From assembly GCA_016780775.1 (NCBI GenBank), contig JADHLI010000018.1, forward strand, positions 1 to 48,013: a DNA stretch of 48,013 nt, read 5' to 3'. Position numbers and translations under genes: made by a program. Positions 39,680 to 47,680 of the stretch are shown here, one piece after another; position 1 is the stretch's first letter; every line of letters begins with the position of its first letter. The stretch is from Alphaproteobacteria bacterium (lineage in GTDB: Bacteria > Pseudomonadota > Alphaproteobacteria > Puniceispirillales > Puniceispirillaceae). The notes beneath the pieces are model-generated. The model ran no database searches. It saw nothing but the letters and a program-made list of their open reading frames with translations, and had not been told where the DNA came from.

Positions 39680-41275
39680 ATGCGCAATTTCCAATATCCC
39701 GGCCGTTCCCCTGTAATGGCGCCAAATGCAATGGCAAGTACCTCACATCCGCTTTCAACAGCAGCAGCGTTAGATATTTTGCAGAAGGGCGGGAATGCGC
39801 TTGATGCGGCCACGGCTGCGGTGGCTGTTCAATGTGTTGTAGAGCCGCAATCCACCAGCATTGGCGGGGATTGTTTCTGCCTTTATGCACCTGCTGACAG
39901 TGATGAAGTGATTGCTATTAATGGCTCTGGGCGCGCACCTGCCGGCATGGAAGCAAGCTGGCTTCGCGAACAGGGATTTGATGATATTCCCCAGCAATCA
40001 CCGCATTCGGTTACCGTGCCAACAGCTGTGGATGCGTGGGTAACACTGAACCGCGATCATGGGAAGATGAGCCTTGCTGATATTCTAGCCCCGTCTATTG
40101 GTTATGCCAGAGATGGCTATGCAATAACCCCTCGTGTTGCTTTTGATTTTGCTGGCTGTTTTGACTTGCTAAAAGGAGATGGGGATGCAAGCGATGTGTT
40201 CCTGCCAAAAGGGCGCTCATTAGAAGCTGGCGATGCGCATCGCCAACCAGCCCTTGCCCGCACCCTATCAGAAATTGCTGAGAAAGGCCGTGATGGATTC
40301 TACAAGGGGTGGGTTGCAGAAGATATGCTGGCCAAGCTAAACGGTCTGGGCGGAAAGCATAACCAAGCTGACCTAGATAACGCACTGGCGAATTATGTAA
40401 CCCCTATCAAGACTAATTATCATGGCTATGATATCTGGGAATGCCCGCCAAATGGTCAGGGCATGATAGCTTTGCTGTTATTAAACATGGTTGAGGGGAT
40501 GGATAAATTTGGCGGCCATCCTATCAACCTTCAGCGTATCCATCATGAGATTGAAGCCGGCAGGCTAGCCTACCGTGATCGCTCACTTTTTCTTGGCGAT
40601 CCAGACTTTGTTGATGTGCCAACAGATACCCTTATCGGCAAAGACTATGCAAGCCAGCTTAGCGCGATGATAGACCCGCAACAGGCCATGCATCCGCTGC
40701 CAGATTGCCCACTACCGCGCCATAAAAGCACAGTCTATATCTCGGTTGTGGATAAGGATAGAAATGCTTGCTCCTTTATCAATACAGTTTATCACAGCTT
40801 TGGGGCTGGGCTGGTGGCGCCGCAATCTGGCGTTTTATTTCAGTGCCGCGGCATGGGCTTTACATTAGAAGAAGGCCACCCAAATTGTATCGCGCCAAAC
40901 AAACGTCCTTTGCACACCATCATACCAGGCATGGTACGGAAATCTGGTCGCACAGTGATGCCTTTTGGTGTTATGGGCGGAGAATATCAAGCCTTTGGTC
41001 ATATGCAGTTCCTGAGCCGCTTGCTAGATTACGGAATGGATATTCAAGAAGCACAGGACTGTCCACGCTTCTTCCCTGACCCGTTTTCCAATGATGTGGA
41101 AATAGAAGCACCGATAAGTGACGAGCTGTTTGAAGCGTTACGAAAGATGGGGCATCAGGTCATCCGCCCTGCCAAACCTGTTGGCGGATCACAAGGCATT
41201 TGGATAGACCCAAAAACAAATATGCTGATAGGTGGGTCTGACCCGCGCAAAGATGGGATGGCCGCAGGCTTTTAA
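39680..41275 (+). CDS. Gamma-glutamyltransferase-family Ntn hydrolase
   Basis: The 531-residue protein has ASTSHPLSTAAALDILQKGG, NALDAATAAVAVQCVVEPQS then SIGGDCFCLYAP, the GGT N-terminal pattern. The processing site is near HKSTVYISVVDKDRNACSFI, where Thr351 should become the new N-terminal nucleophile of the small subunit. The C-terminal part has PFGVMGGEYQAFGHMQFLSR. There is no signal peptide, so it is probably cytosolic, unlike classical periplasmic GGT. Possible substrates are glutathione, other gamma-glutamyl compounds, or amides (some cytosolic relatives are oxamate amidohydrolases). The nearby pxpABC genes favour gamma-glutamyl turnover. The start is the ATG at 39680. Confidence 0.92.
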   Translation: MRNFQYPGRSPVMAPNAMASTSHPLSTAAALDILQKGGNALDAATAAVAVQCVVEPQSTSIGGDCFCLYAPADSDEVIAINGSGRAPAGMEASWLREQGFDDIPQQSPHSVTVPTAVDAWVTLNRDHGKMSLADILAPSIGYARDGYAITPRVAFDFAGCFDLLKGDGDASDVFLPKGRSLEAGDAHRQPALARTLSEIAEKGRDGFYKGWVAEDMLAKLNGLGGKHNQADLDNALANYVTPIKTNYHGYDIWECPPNGQGMIALLLLNMVEGMDKFGGHPINLQRIHHEIEAGRLAYRDRSLFLGDPDFVDVPTDTLIGKDYASQLSAMIDPQQAMHPLPDCPLPRHKSTVYISVVDKDRNACSFINTVYHSFGAGLVAPQSGVLFQCRGMGFTLEEGHPNCIAPNKRPLHTIIPGMVRKSGRTVMPFGVMGGEYQAFGHMQFLSRLLDYGMDIQEAQDCPRFFPDPFSNDVEIEAPISDELFEALRKMGHQVIRPAKPVGGSQGIWIDPKTNMLIGGSDPRKDGMAAGF

Positions 41276-41311
41276 CCCCCCCTCTAACCATTGCGAACGG
41301 CTAAAAACTCG

Positions 41312-41333
41312 CCTATCCTTTTATTAGGATAGG
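41312..41333 (+). promoter_or_regulatory. Hairpin overlapping the ribosome-binding site of the DUF1330 gene
   Basis: CCTATCCT (41312-41319) and AGGATAGG (41326-41333) form an eight-pair stem with a six-base loop. The right arm includes the first three bases of AGGAG (41331-41335), which lies 6 bases before the ATG at 41342. Folding would partly hide the ribosome-binding site, as in an RNA thermometer or translational switch. It could also serve as a weak terminator after the GGT gene. Confidence 0.5.
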
Positions 41334-41341
41334 AGTGTGAT

Positions 41342-41641
41342 ATGTCAGAAAAACCAGCTTATATTGTAGTGGATGTCCGCATTGATAATGCGGAAGCCTA
41401 TGAAATTTATAAAGGAAAAGTCGTGCCTATCGTCACCCAGTTTGGCGGTGAATATTTGGTGCGTGGCGGCGAAATGGACGTGATTCAAAAAGAGCTTTGG
41501 TCACCTACCCGCATGGTATTGTTAAAGTTTCCTTCGCGCGCACGGGCATTGGAGTTTATGCATAGCAAGGAATATGCGCCGGTAAAGCAAATGCGACTTG
41601 ATAATTCTGCTGGTAGCCTTGTCATTCTTGAGGGAGTTTAA
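41342..41641 (+). CDS. DUF1330-family small protein
   Basis: The 99-residue protein (KPAYIVVDVRIDNAEAYEIY, KGKVVPIVTQFGGEYLVRGG, PTRMVLLKFPSRARALEFMH) is a typical DUF1330 dimeric alpha-beta barrel. Such proteins are common in catabolic operons but have no agreed function; some relatives are monooxygenases or isomerases. Its stop codon directly abuts the ATG of the nitronate monooxygenase gene (41639-41641 then 41642), so the pair should be cotranscribed. Translation may be controlled by the upstream hairpin. Confidence 0.9.
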   Translation: MSEKPAYIVVDVRIDNAEAYEIYKGKVVPIVTQFGGEYLVRGGEMDVIQKELWSPTRMVLLKFPSRARALEFMHSKEYAPVKQMRLDNSAGSLVILEGV

Positions 41642-42652
41642 ATGGGCCTTCCCTCCAGTTTTGCCCTTCCTGCCTTTTTTGAAGGACGGTTATCCCTGCC
41701 GCTTATTGCCGCGCCTATGTTCCTAGTCTCTGGGCCTGAACTGGTTATTGCCTGTTGCAAGGCAGGTATTGTTGGCACTTTCCCTGCCAAAAATCAGCGC
41801 ACACTAGAAGGCTTAGAAGAATGGTTAGAAGAAATTACACACGCGCTTGCGCAGCTTGAGGCAGATACAGGCAAAAAACCGGCCCCGTTTGGGGTAAATC
41901 TTATTGTGCATAAGACCAATAAAATCTTGAAAGAAGAGCTGGAATTATGCACCCGCTATAAAGTGCCCCTGATTATCACCTCGCTTGGGGCCGTGCCTGA
42001 TCTGGTTGAAACGGTGCATGATTATGGCGGGATTGTCTTTCATGATGTTGTTAATATGCGTCATGCCCAAAAAGCTAAGGAGGCTGGTGTCGACGGGATT
42101 ATCGCAGTTTGTGCAGGGGCTGGCGGACATTCAGGGCAAGCAAGCCCGTTTGGCCTTATTGGCGAAATAAGACAGATATTTGAAGGCTGTATTATTCTTT
42201 CAGGTGCGCTCAGCACTGGGCGCGATATTGCCGCCGCCCACATGATGGGTGCAGATTTTGCCTATATGGGTACACGTTTTATCAACACAGCCGAATGTAT
42301 GGCCTCAAACGCGTATAAACAGATGATTTCAGAGGCACGCATGGGGGATATTTTGCTAACCGATAAGGTAACTGGTATAAATGCAAATTTTATTCGCCAA
42401 AGCCTTGAGCAGGCGGGCATGAACCCAGATGAGCTGGCACCGCATGGGAAATTGGATATCGACAAGGAATTGAGTGAGGCACATAACCCTAAACAAAATT
42501 CGATTAAGCCATGGCGCGATTTATGGTCTGCTGGACATGGTGTAGGACAGATAACCTCAAGCCCGCCAGTTGCAGAGCTCGTCAGTCAGTTAAAGGCAGA
42601 GTTTCATGCCGCTAGCACTGCCCAGCTCAAAGATAGTCAGAAATATCTCTAG
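41642..42652 (+). CDS. Nitronate monooxygenase-family flavoenzyme
   Basis: The 336-residue FMN-barrel protein has LPLIAAPMFLVSGPELVIAC, KAGIVGTFPAKNQRTLEGLE, PFGVNLIVHKTNKILKEELE, then DGIIAVCAGAGGHSGQASPF (phosphate-binding Gly-rich and the catalytic His region). It also has DFAYMGTRFINTAECMASNA. These are features of the 2-nitropropane dioxygenase family, which oxidise nitronates such as propionate-3-nitronate to keto acids and nitrite. It directly follows the DUF1330 gene. The specific substrate is unknown. Confidence 0.92.
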   Translation: MGLPSSFALPAFFEGRLSLPLIAAPMFLVSGPELVIACCKAGIVGTFPAKNQRTLEGLEEWLEEITHALAQLEADTGKKPAPFGVNLIVHKTNKILKEELELCTRYKVPLIITSLGAVPDLVETVHDYGGIVFHDVVNMRHAQKAKEAGVDGIIAVCAGAGGHSGQASPFGLIGEIRQIFEGCIILSGALSTGRDIAAAHMMGADFAYMGTRFINTAECMASNAYKQMISEARMGDILLTDKVTGINANFIRQSLEQAGMNPDELAPHGKLDIDKELSEAHNPKQNSIKPWRDLWSAGHGVGQITSSPPVAELVSQLKAEFHAASTAQLKDSQKYL

Positions 42653-42718
42653 CTTTTATCATCTTTAGCATCGCACAGCGATGTGCGCTTTAAAAAAAGG
42701 GCCAGAAGAAGCATAACC

Positions 42719-44401
42719 ATGACCCTGAATAAAGACAGCTTATTTGCCCCGCCCATTTTGCCAGGGATAATCCATAATCCTGATGCGCCAAACGGATTTG
42801 ACTGGCCGATCCCAGATAATGCAAATATGGCCGAGCTATGCTGTGATAGGTGGTCGCGCGTGCAGCCCGAACGCATTGCCCTTACCCATATAGGTGAAGA
42901 TGGCCAAACCCGCAATTGGTGCTATCGCGAGCTCCATCAGGCATCTTGTAATTTGGCCGCCTATTTATCCCAGCAAGGGATTGCCTCTGGGGACCGTGTT
43001 GCCTTATTGCTTAGCCAGTCACCAGAAGCACTTATCACCCATTTTGCCTGCTATCGTATTGGTGCCATTGCACTACCACTTTTTACCCTATTTGGGGTAG
43101 ATGCCCTGCAATTCAGACTTGCAGATAGTGGCGCAAAACTGCTGATTACAGATACAAGCCAGACAAGCAAAATAGCCGCCCTTGAAGGGCAATTGCCAGA
43201 GCTAGCACATGTGCTGATTTGTGGCAGTGAAAGCGATAGCGATTGCGCCCTGCCCTCTATAACAACAGCGCGTTTTGAAGCGGCGACAAAAGAGCCGGTT
43301 AACCCAGAAGACTGGCCAGCTATTGCACCCCCAGACGCACCTGCCATGATGATTTATACTTCTGGAACGACAGGAGCGCCAAAGGGCGCCTTACATGCGC
43401 ATCGCTTTTTGCTAGGGCATTTGCCAAATGTTGAAATTAGCCATAATGGGTTGGGACAAGAGAGCGATAAAGGCTGGACGCCTGCGGACTGGGCATGGAT
43501 TGGTGGGCTCATGGACCTAGCTATGCCCTGCCTTTATTATGGGGTGCCGTTAGTGGCAATGCGCTTTGTTAAATTTGATGCAAACGAGGCCTTCGACTTT
43601 ATCGCCAAACATCAAATCCGCAACATGTTCTTGCCGCCAACCGCGCTGAAACTCATGCGTTTTGCGGAAGCTGAGCATGGCCTGCCTGAAGGGGTATCTA
43701 TCCGCTCCATTGCCTCCGGAGGGGAGGCCTTGCCAGAGGCGGTTGTAAGCTGGGCCAAGCAGCGGTTGGGGGTAGATATTAACGAGATTTACGGCCAGAC
43801 CGAATGTAATTTGGTGATCTGTAGCCAGCGTCCGCACACGCCCCTGCCAGAAGGGGCAATGGGGGCAGCGGTACATGGTCATCAGGTTGCCATTCTAGAT
43901 GCAGATAATAAACCCTGCCCGCCGGGCAACTTAGGTGAAATTGCGGTAAAGACACCAGACCCGGTGATGATGCTTGGCTATTGGGGTCAGCCTGAAAAAA
44001 CAGCAGAAAAGATATCTGGTGGCTGGCTGCGCACTGGTGATATGGGATGTATGGACAAAGACGGAATTTTTATCTTTGTTGCACGTGATGATGATGTCAT
44101 CACCTCAGCTGGCTATAGGGTAGGTCCATCTGAAATTGAAAATTGTTTAATGCAACATCCGCGTGTCCAACTAGCCGCTGTTATTGGCCTGCCAGACCCA
44201 ATACGAACAGAAATAATCACCGCTTGTATTGTCCCTGACCAGCATGAAAGTCTGGAAGAACTGGAAGAGGATTTAAAAAAACTTGTAAAAAATCGCTTAA
44301 GTCCGCATCTTATGCCAAGGCGTTTTGTCTGGCAGCAGACATTACCGCTTACCGCAACAGGAAAGATAATGCGCCGAAAATTAAGAGGCGCATTCATGTA
44401 G
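42719..44401 (+). CDS. Acyl-CoA synthetase (AMP-forming ligase)
   Basis: The 560-residue ANL-family enzyme has the phosphate loop MIYTSGTTGAPKGALHAHRF, then INEIYGQTECNLVICSQRPH (A5), GGWLRTGDMGCMDKDGIF (A7-A8) and the C-terminal catalytic Lys in LPLTATGKIMRRKLR. It would activate a carboxylic acid to an acyl-adenylate and then to its CoA thioester, similar to medium-chain acyl- or acetyl-CoA synthetases. I prefer the ATG at 42719, preceded by AGAAGAAG, over a GTG at 42683. The upstream nitronate monooxygenase gene ends 66 bases earlier on the same strand. The substrate cannot be read from sequence. Confidence 0.93.
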   Translation: MTLNKDSLFAPPILPGIIHNPDAPNGFDWPIPDNANMAELCCDRWSRVQPERIALTHIGEDGQTRNWCYRELHQASCNLAAYLSQQGIASGDRVALLLSQSPEALITHFACYRIGAIALPLFTLFGVDALQFRLADSGAKLLITDTSQTSKIAALEGQLPELAHVLICGSESDSDCALPSITTARFEAATKEPVNPEDWPAIAPPDAPAMMIYTSGTTGAPKGALHAHRFLLGHLPNVEISHNGLGQESDKGWTPADWAWIGGLMDLAMPCLYYGVPLVAMRFVKFDANEAFDFIAKHQIRNMFLPPTALKLMRFAEAEHGLPEGVSIRSIASGGEALPEAVVSWAKQRLGVDINEIYGQTECNLVICSQRPHTPLPEGAMGAAVHGHQVAILDADNKPCPPGNLGEIAVKTPDPVMMLGYWGQPEKTAEKISGGWLRTGDMGCMDKDGIFIFVARDDDVITSAGYRVGPSEIENCLMQHPRVQLAAVIGLPDPIRTEIITACIVPDQHESLEELEEDLKKLVKNRLSPHLMPRRFVWQQTLPLTATGKIMRRKLRGAFM

Positions 44402-44430
44402 TATTTTGATTAAAAAAGAGGAATAATTTA

Positions 44431-45180
44431 GTGTCAGAAACGGACATCACGTCAAACTCTATCGATATTTTAAAACAGGTTTCAGTAGCCACACTCGCAA
44501 CCGCATTATATAAGCGCGGCTTGCGCAATCAAGTCATTCAAGATGTACATCCGGTAGGACAGAACCATGGCAAGAAATCTGTAGCTGGCGCGCCAAACAT
44601 GGTTGGCCCTGCCTTTACCTTGCGCTATATGCCGGCGCGCGAAGATCGCAATACCCTAGCCGAATTTAAAAACCCACGGCATCCGCAACGCCAAGCTATC
44701 GAGCAATGCCCAGAAGGGCATGTTTTGGTCATGGATAGCCGCAAAGATGCACGCGCAGCATCCGCAGGAGATATTTTGATAACACGCCTAATGATGCGCG
44801 GGGCAGCTGGTGTTGTCACGGATGGCGGTTTTCGCGATTCAGACAGCATTGCCGCGCTAGACATGCCTGCTTATCATAACCGCCCTGCCAGCCCAACCAA
44901 CCTTACTCTGCATGAAGCTATTGATATTAATGTTCCTATTGGGTGCGGTGATGCGGCTGTTTTTCCGGGTGATTATATTGTCGGCGATAATGATAGCGTC
45001 ATCATCGTGCCAGCGCATCTGGTTAATGAACTTGCTACAGAAGCTGCCGAAATGACCGCCTATGAAGATTTTGTCACAGAGCAGGTGAAAAAAGGCATTT
45101 CTATTATCGGTTTATATCCTTGCACAAAAGAAGAGCATAAAAAGGCTTTTGAGGCATGGCGCGCAGAAAATAAACGCTAA
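44431..45180 (+). CDS. RraA-like / HMG-aldolase-family protein
   Basis: The 249-residue protein has LATALYKRGLRNQVIQDVHP, VGPAFTLRYMPAREDRN, then GDILITRLMMRGAAGVVTDG, GFRDSDSIAALDMPAYHNRP and NVPIGCGDAAVFPGDYIVGD followed by NDSVIIVPAHL. These are marks of the RraA/4-hydroxy-4-methyl-2-oxoglutarate aldolase family, with metal-site residues in GGFRD and the active-site Arg-Asp. It is longer than E. coli RraA (161) and of the size seen in catabolic aldolase or hydroxypyruvate-type members. The start is a GTG with AGAGGAA 8 bases upstream. It probably shares a transcript with the ligase 29 bases upstream. Confidence 0.88.
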   Translation: MSETDITSNSIDILKQVSVATLATALYKRGLRNQVIQDVHPVGQNHGKKSVAGAPNMVGPAFTLRYMPAREDRNTLAEFKNPRHPQRQAIEQCPEGHVLVMDSRKDARAASAGDILITRLMMRGAAGVVTDGGFRDSDSIAALDMPAYHNRPASPTNLTLHEAIDINVPIGCGDAAVFPGDYIVGDNDSVIIVPAHLVNELATEAAEMTAYEDFVTEQVKKGISIIGLYPCTKEEHKKAFEAWRAENKR

Positions 45181-45230
45181 AAAATAAGCGCTAAAAAATA
45201 GACGCCAGAGAATAGAAGCCAGAGAATAAA
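45161..45230. repeat. 14-bp degenerate tandem repeat, five units, at the end of the RraA-like gene
   Basis: Units start at 45161, 45175, 45189, 45203 and 45217, with cores such as CGCTAAAAAATAGA and CGCCAGAGAATAGA. The first unit encodes the last residues of the RraA-like protein and the second includes its stop. Confidence 0.85.
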
Positions 45231-45310
45231 TGATGTTTGTTTTGCGGTAAGTTGGAAGAATGTATTTTTAAAGATTAGCTCTAAAATTTAGCGTGAAGGA
45301 GGGAGAGAAG

Positions 45311-46426
45311 ATGAGTAAACCCACATCACTAAATACCCAAGCAGTTCTATCCATGAAAGGTAGCGGTTATTATTCCGCACGCACTATTGGCGCAAAACAC
45401 GCCATTGAAAGCACCCTTCCTTTACTGGCAAAAGCTATTGAAAATTTACCTGACCTGCCGGTGATAAAACTGGCAGATTATGGCGCCGCAGATGGGGGTA
45501 CTAGCCAATATATGTGGTCTGAGCTTATCTCCAACATCCGAAAAACTGGCAATAAAAAACCCATAGAAATACTCTATACAGATTTAGCATCAAACGACTT
45601 TTCAACGCTGTTTCGCACGATGCAGGGTATGCAAGGGGATAGCGATTATGCCTATCAGACCCAGCATCATGATGTATTTGTGCATGGCTGCGGCACTGGT
45701 TTTCACCAACAGCTAATGGCATCAGACACGCTTGCCCTTGGCTTTTCAGCAACCGCGATGCATTACGTTTCCGAAAAACCCTGCCAGATTTCAAACCATG
45801 TTCATATGGTGGGCGCTAATGACGGTGAGCGTGCGCAGTTCACCAAACAAGCAGCTGCGGACTGGGAGCGTATTTTGCTTGGCCGTGCCGCAGAGCTTGC
45901 GTCAGGAGGGCGTTTTATTTGTATGAATTTTGGCATTGATGAAGAGGGTCGCTATCTGGGGCATACGGGCGGGGTTACCATGTTTGACCGCTTTAACGCG
46001 CATTGGGCAGCCCTGAGAGATGATGGGACAATCACCGCAGATGAATATCTGCGCGCAACTTTCGCCCAGCATTATCGTACAGTAGATGAATTTACCGCTC
46101 CGTTTAAAAACAAAAATTCTGCTGTATCCAAAGCAGGATTACAGCTGCTATCAGTTACAACCCGCCTAACCCCTTGCCCGTTTCGTGTAGCTTATGACAA
46201 TGCGCCAGATGATATGACGCCAGCTGAATTTGCAGCCAGCCTTATTCCAACCATGCGCAGCTGGTCTGAAACCGTTTTCCGCACCGCATTAGAAGGACGG
46301 CCAGAAACAGAGGTAACAGCCATCGTTGATAAATTTTATAATGCCTATGAAGCGGAGGTTGCCAGCAACCCTGATGGGCATGCAATGGACTATATCCACA
46401 TCATTCTGGAAATTGAAAAGGCGTGA
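45311..46426 (+). CDS. SABATH-type carboxyl methyltransferase
   Basis: The 371-residue protein reads like plant salicylate/jasmonate/caffeine methyltransferases: MKGSGYYSARTIGAKHAIES (15-34), the SAM motif VIKLADYGAADGGTSQYMW (51-69), then ILYTDLASNDFSTLFRTMQG matching the FLNDLPGNDFN-type segment. Later come a LGFSATAMHYVSEKP-like substrate-side loop and LASGGRFICMNFGIDEEGRY. SABATH enzymes methylate small carboxylic acids or N-heterocycles using SAM. The ATG at 45311 has GGAGG about 8 bases upstream; an in-frame GTG at 45293 is less likely. It is 130 bases downstream of the RraA-like gene, separated by the 14-bp repeat. Its substrate is unknown. Confidence 0.88.
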   Translation: MSKPTSLNTQAVLSMKGSGYYSARTIGAKHAIESTLPLLAKAIENLPDLPVIKLADYGAADGGTSQYMWSELISNIRKTGNKKPIEILYTDLASNDFSTLFRTMQGMQGDSDYAYQTQHHDVFVHGCGTGFHQQLMASDTLALGFSATAMHYVSEKPCQISNHVHMVGANDGERAQFTKQAAADWERILLGRAAELASGGRFICMNFGIDEEGRYLGHTGGVTMFDRFNAHWAALRDDGTITADEYLRATFAQHYRTVDEFTAPFKNKNSAVSKAGLQLLSVTTRLTPCPFRVAYDNAPDDMTPAEFAASLIPTMRSWSETVFRTALEGRPETEVTAIVDKFYNAYEAEVASNPDGHAMDYIHIILEIEKA

Positions 46427-46579
46427 AGCTTGATTGATAAAGGCGGTATAATGGGCTTTGTGTGTTCTTGCTGTGCAAAAAAGCTAGGATATAATCAGGC
46501 GTGAGCGGCTATGCTTTGCACAGGTACATGACAGCTTTGGTAACAACTTAGATTTTACAAGAAACATTTTTTGAGCTTT

Positions 46580-46613
46580 AATATAGCCTAGGTGATAGTA
46601 TAGTCTGGGTAAT
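46580..46613. repeat. 17-bp degenerate tandem duplication upstream of the desaturase gene
   Basis: Two 17-base units at 46580 and 46597 share TATAG and GGTGA/GGTAA positions. They lie in the 212-base gap 46427-46638; I see no other feature in it. Confidence 0.6.
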
Positions 46614-46638
46614 CACGAAAAAAAAGGCACCACCCAAA

Positions 46639-47628
46639 ATGGCAGGGCAAGCAAAGCAATCCACTAGCAAAGCGAAAGCTGGCTTATGGGCGCATACCCC
46701 GCCCCTGCCGCTAAACACCTCACCTTATTTTCTGTCGCCCCTAGCCCTTGCTGCACATTTCAAATGGCTATATCGCTCATGGCTACCGATAACAGAAAGA
46801 TTGATATTTTTCTGCCTTGCCTTTTTATCTTGGCATTTTTTCACTCCCCATCTAGCAGCAGGGCAAGCCTTTGCACTCGAATGGATAGCGCTGGTCTGGC
46901 TGAAAAATATAATATTGATGAGTGTGCTAGCAGGGGGCTTGCATTTATATCTATATCGCTGGGGCAAGCAGGCAGATAGGCTAAAATTTGACCGTGGCAG
47001 CGCTAATCGCGGTGGCAGTCGCTTTACCTTTAATAACCAGGTTTATGATAATATATTCTGGTCGTTATTTAGCGGGGTTACTATCTGGACTGGATTAGAG
47101 AGCTTGTTGTTATGGGCGCATGCCAATGATATTGGCTTCTGGATTGGCTATAGCGACAATATCTATTTATTTATTGGGTTATTTTTGGTCATTCCAATGT
47201 GGAATAGCTTCTGGTTTTTTTGTATTCATCGCGCTTTGCATTGGCCGCCCCTATATCGGCTAGCCCATCATCTGCATCATCGTAATGTCAGTATTGGGCC
47301 GTGGTCTGGCAATGCCATGCATCCAATTGAACATATTATCTGGATGGGTGGGGTGCTAATTTATCTGCCACTAGCCTGCCATCCAGTGCATTTCCTATTC
47401 TCGCAGCAGCTATCTATTTTAGGGGCTGTGACCTCGCATTCTGGCTATGAGGGGCTGGTTATTGGTGGGCGCAAAGGCATAAGGCTAGGCGATTTTTTCC
47501 ACCAGCTACATCACCGTTTCTACGAATGTAATTACGGTACTGCAGAGGTAGGCTTAGATAAGCTGCATGGCAGTTTCCATGATGGCGAGCAGCCACCTGC
47601 CAGCTTGCAAAAAAATCGTCAGCCTTAA
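46639..47628 (+). CDS. Fatty acid hydroxylase / sterol desaturase family membrane protein
   Basis: The 329-residue protein has several membrane helices and the His clusters of the di-iron membrane hydroxylase family: FFCIHRALHWPPLYRLAHHL then HHRNVSIGPWSGNAMHPIEH, and a final box DFFHQLHHRFYECNYGTAEV. These enzymes insert oxygen into, or desaturate, lipids such as fatty acids, sterols and carotenoids. Substrate cannot be read from sequence. The N-terminus is basic and polar before the first helix. No strong ribosome-binding site precedes the ATG, so the start is uncertain. Confidence 0.9.
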   Translation: MAGQAKQSTSKAKAGLWAHTPPLPLNTSPYFLSPLALAAHFKWLYRSWLPITERLIFFCLAFLSWHFFTPHLAAGQAFALEWIALVWLKNIILMSVLAGGLHLYLYRWGKQADRLKFDRGSANRGGSRFTFNNQVYDNIFWSLFSGVTIWTGLESLLLWAHANDIGFWIGYSDNIYLFIGLFLVIPMWNSFWFFCIHRALHWPPLYRLAHHLHHRNVSIGPWSGNAMHPIEHIIWMGGVLIYLPLACHPVHFLFSQQLSILGAVTSHSGYEGLVIGGRKGIRLGDFFHQLHHRFYECNYGTAEVGLDKLHGSFHDGEQPPASLQKNRQP

Positions 47629-47680
47629 TTAATTCAGATTTGTTGACCCAAAAATGGGCCCTAAATAGTCTAGAAATGAC

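Noticed and set aside
39680-41275. Classical periplasmic gamma-glutamyltranspeptidase
   Set aside because: The protein has no signal peptide; only the family, not the location or exact substrate, can be claimed.
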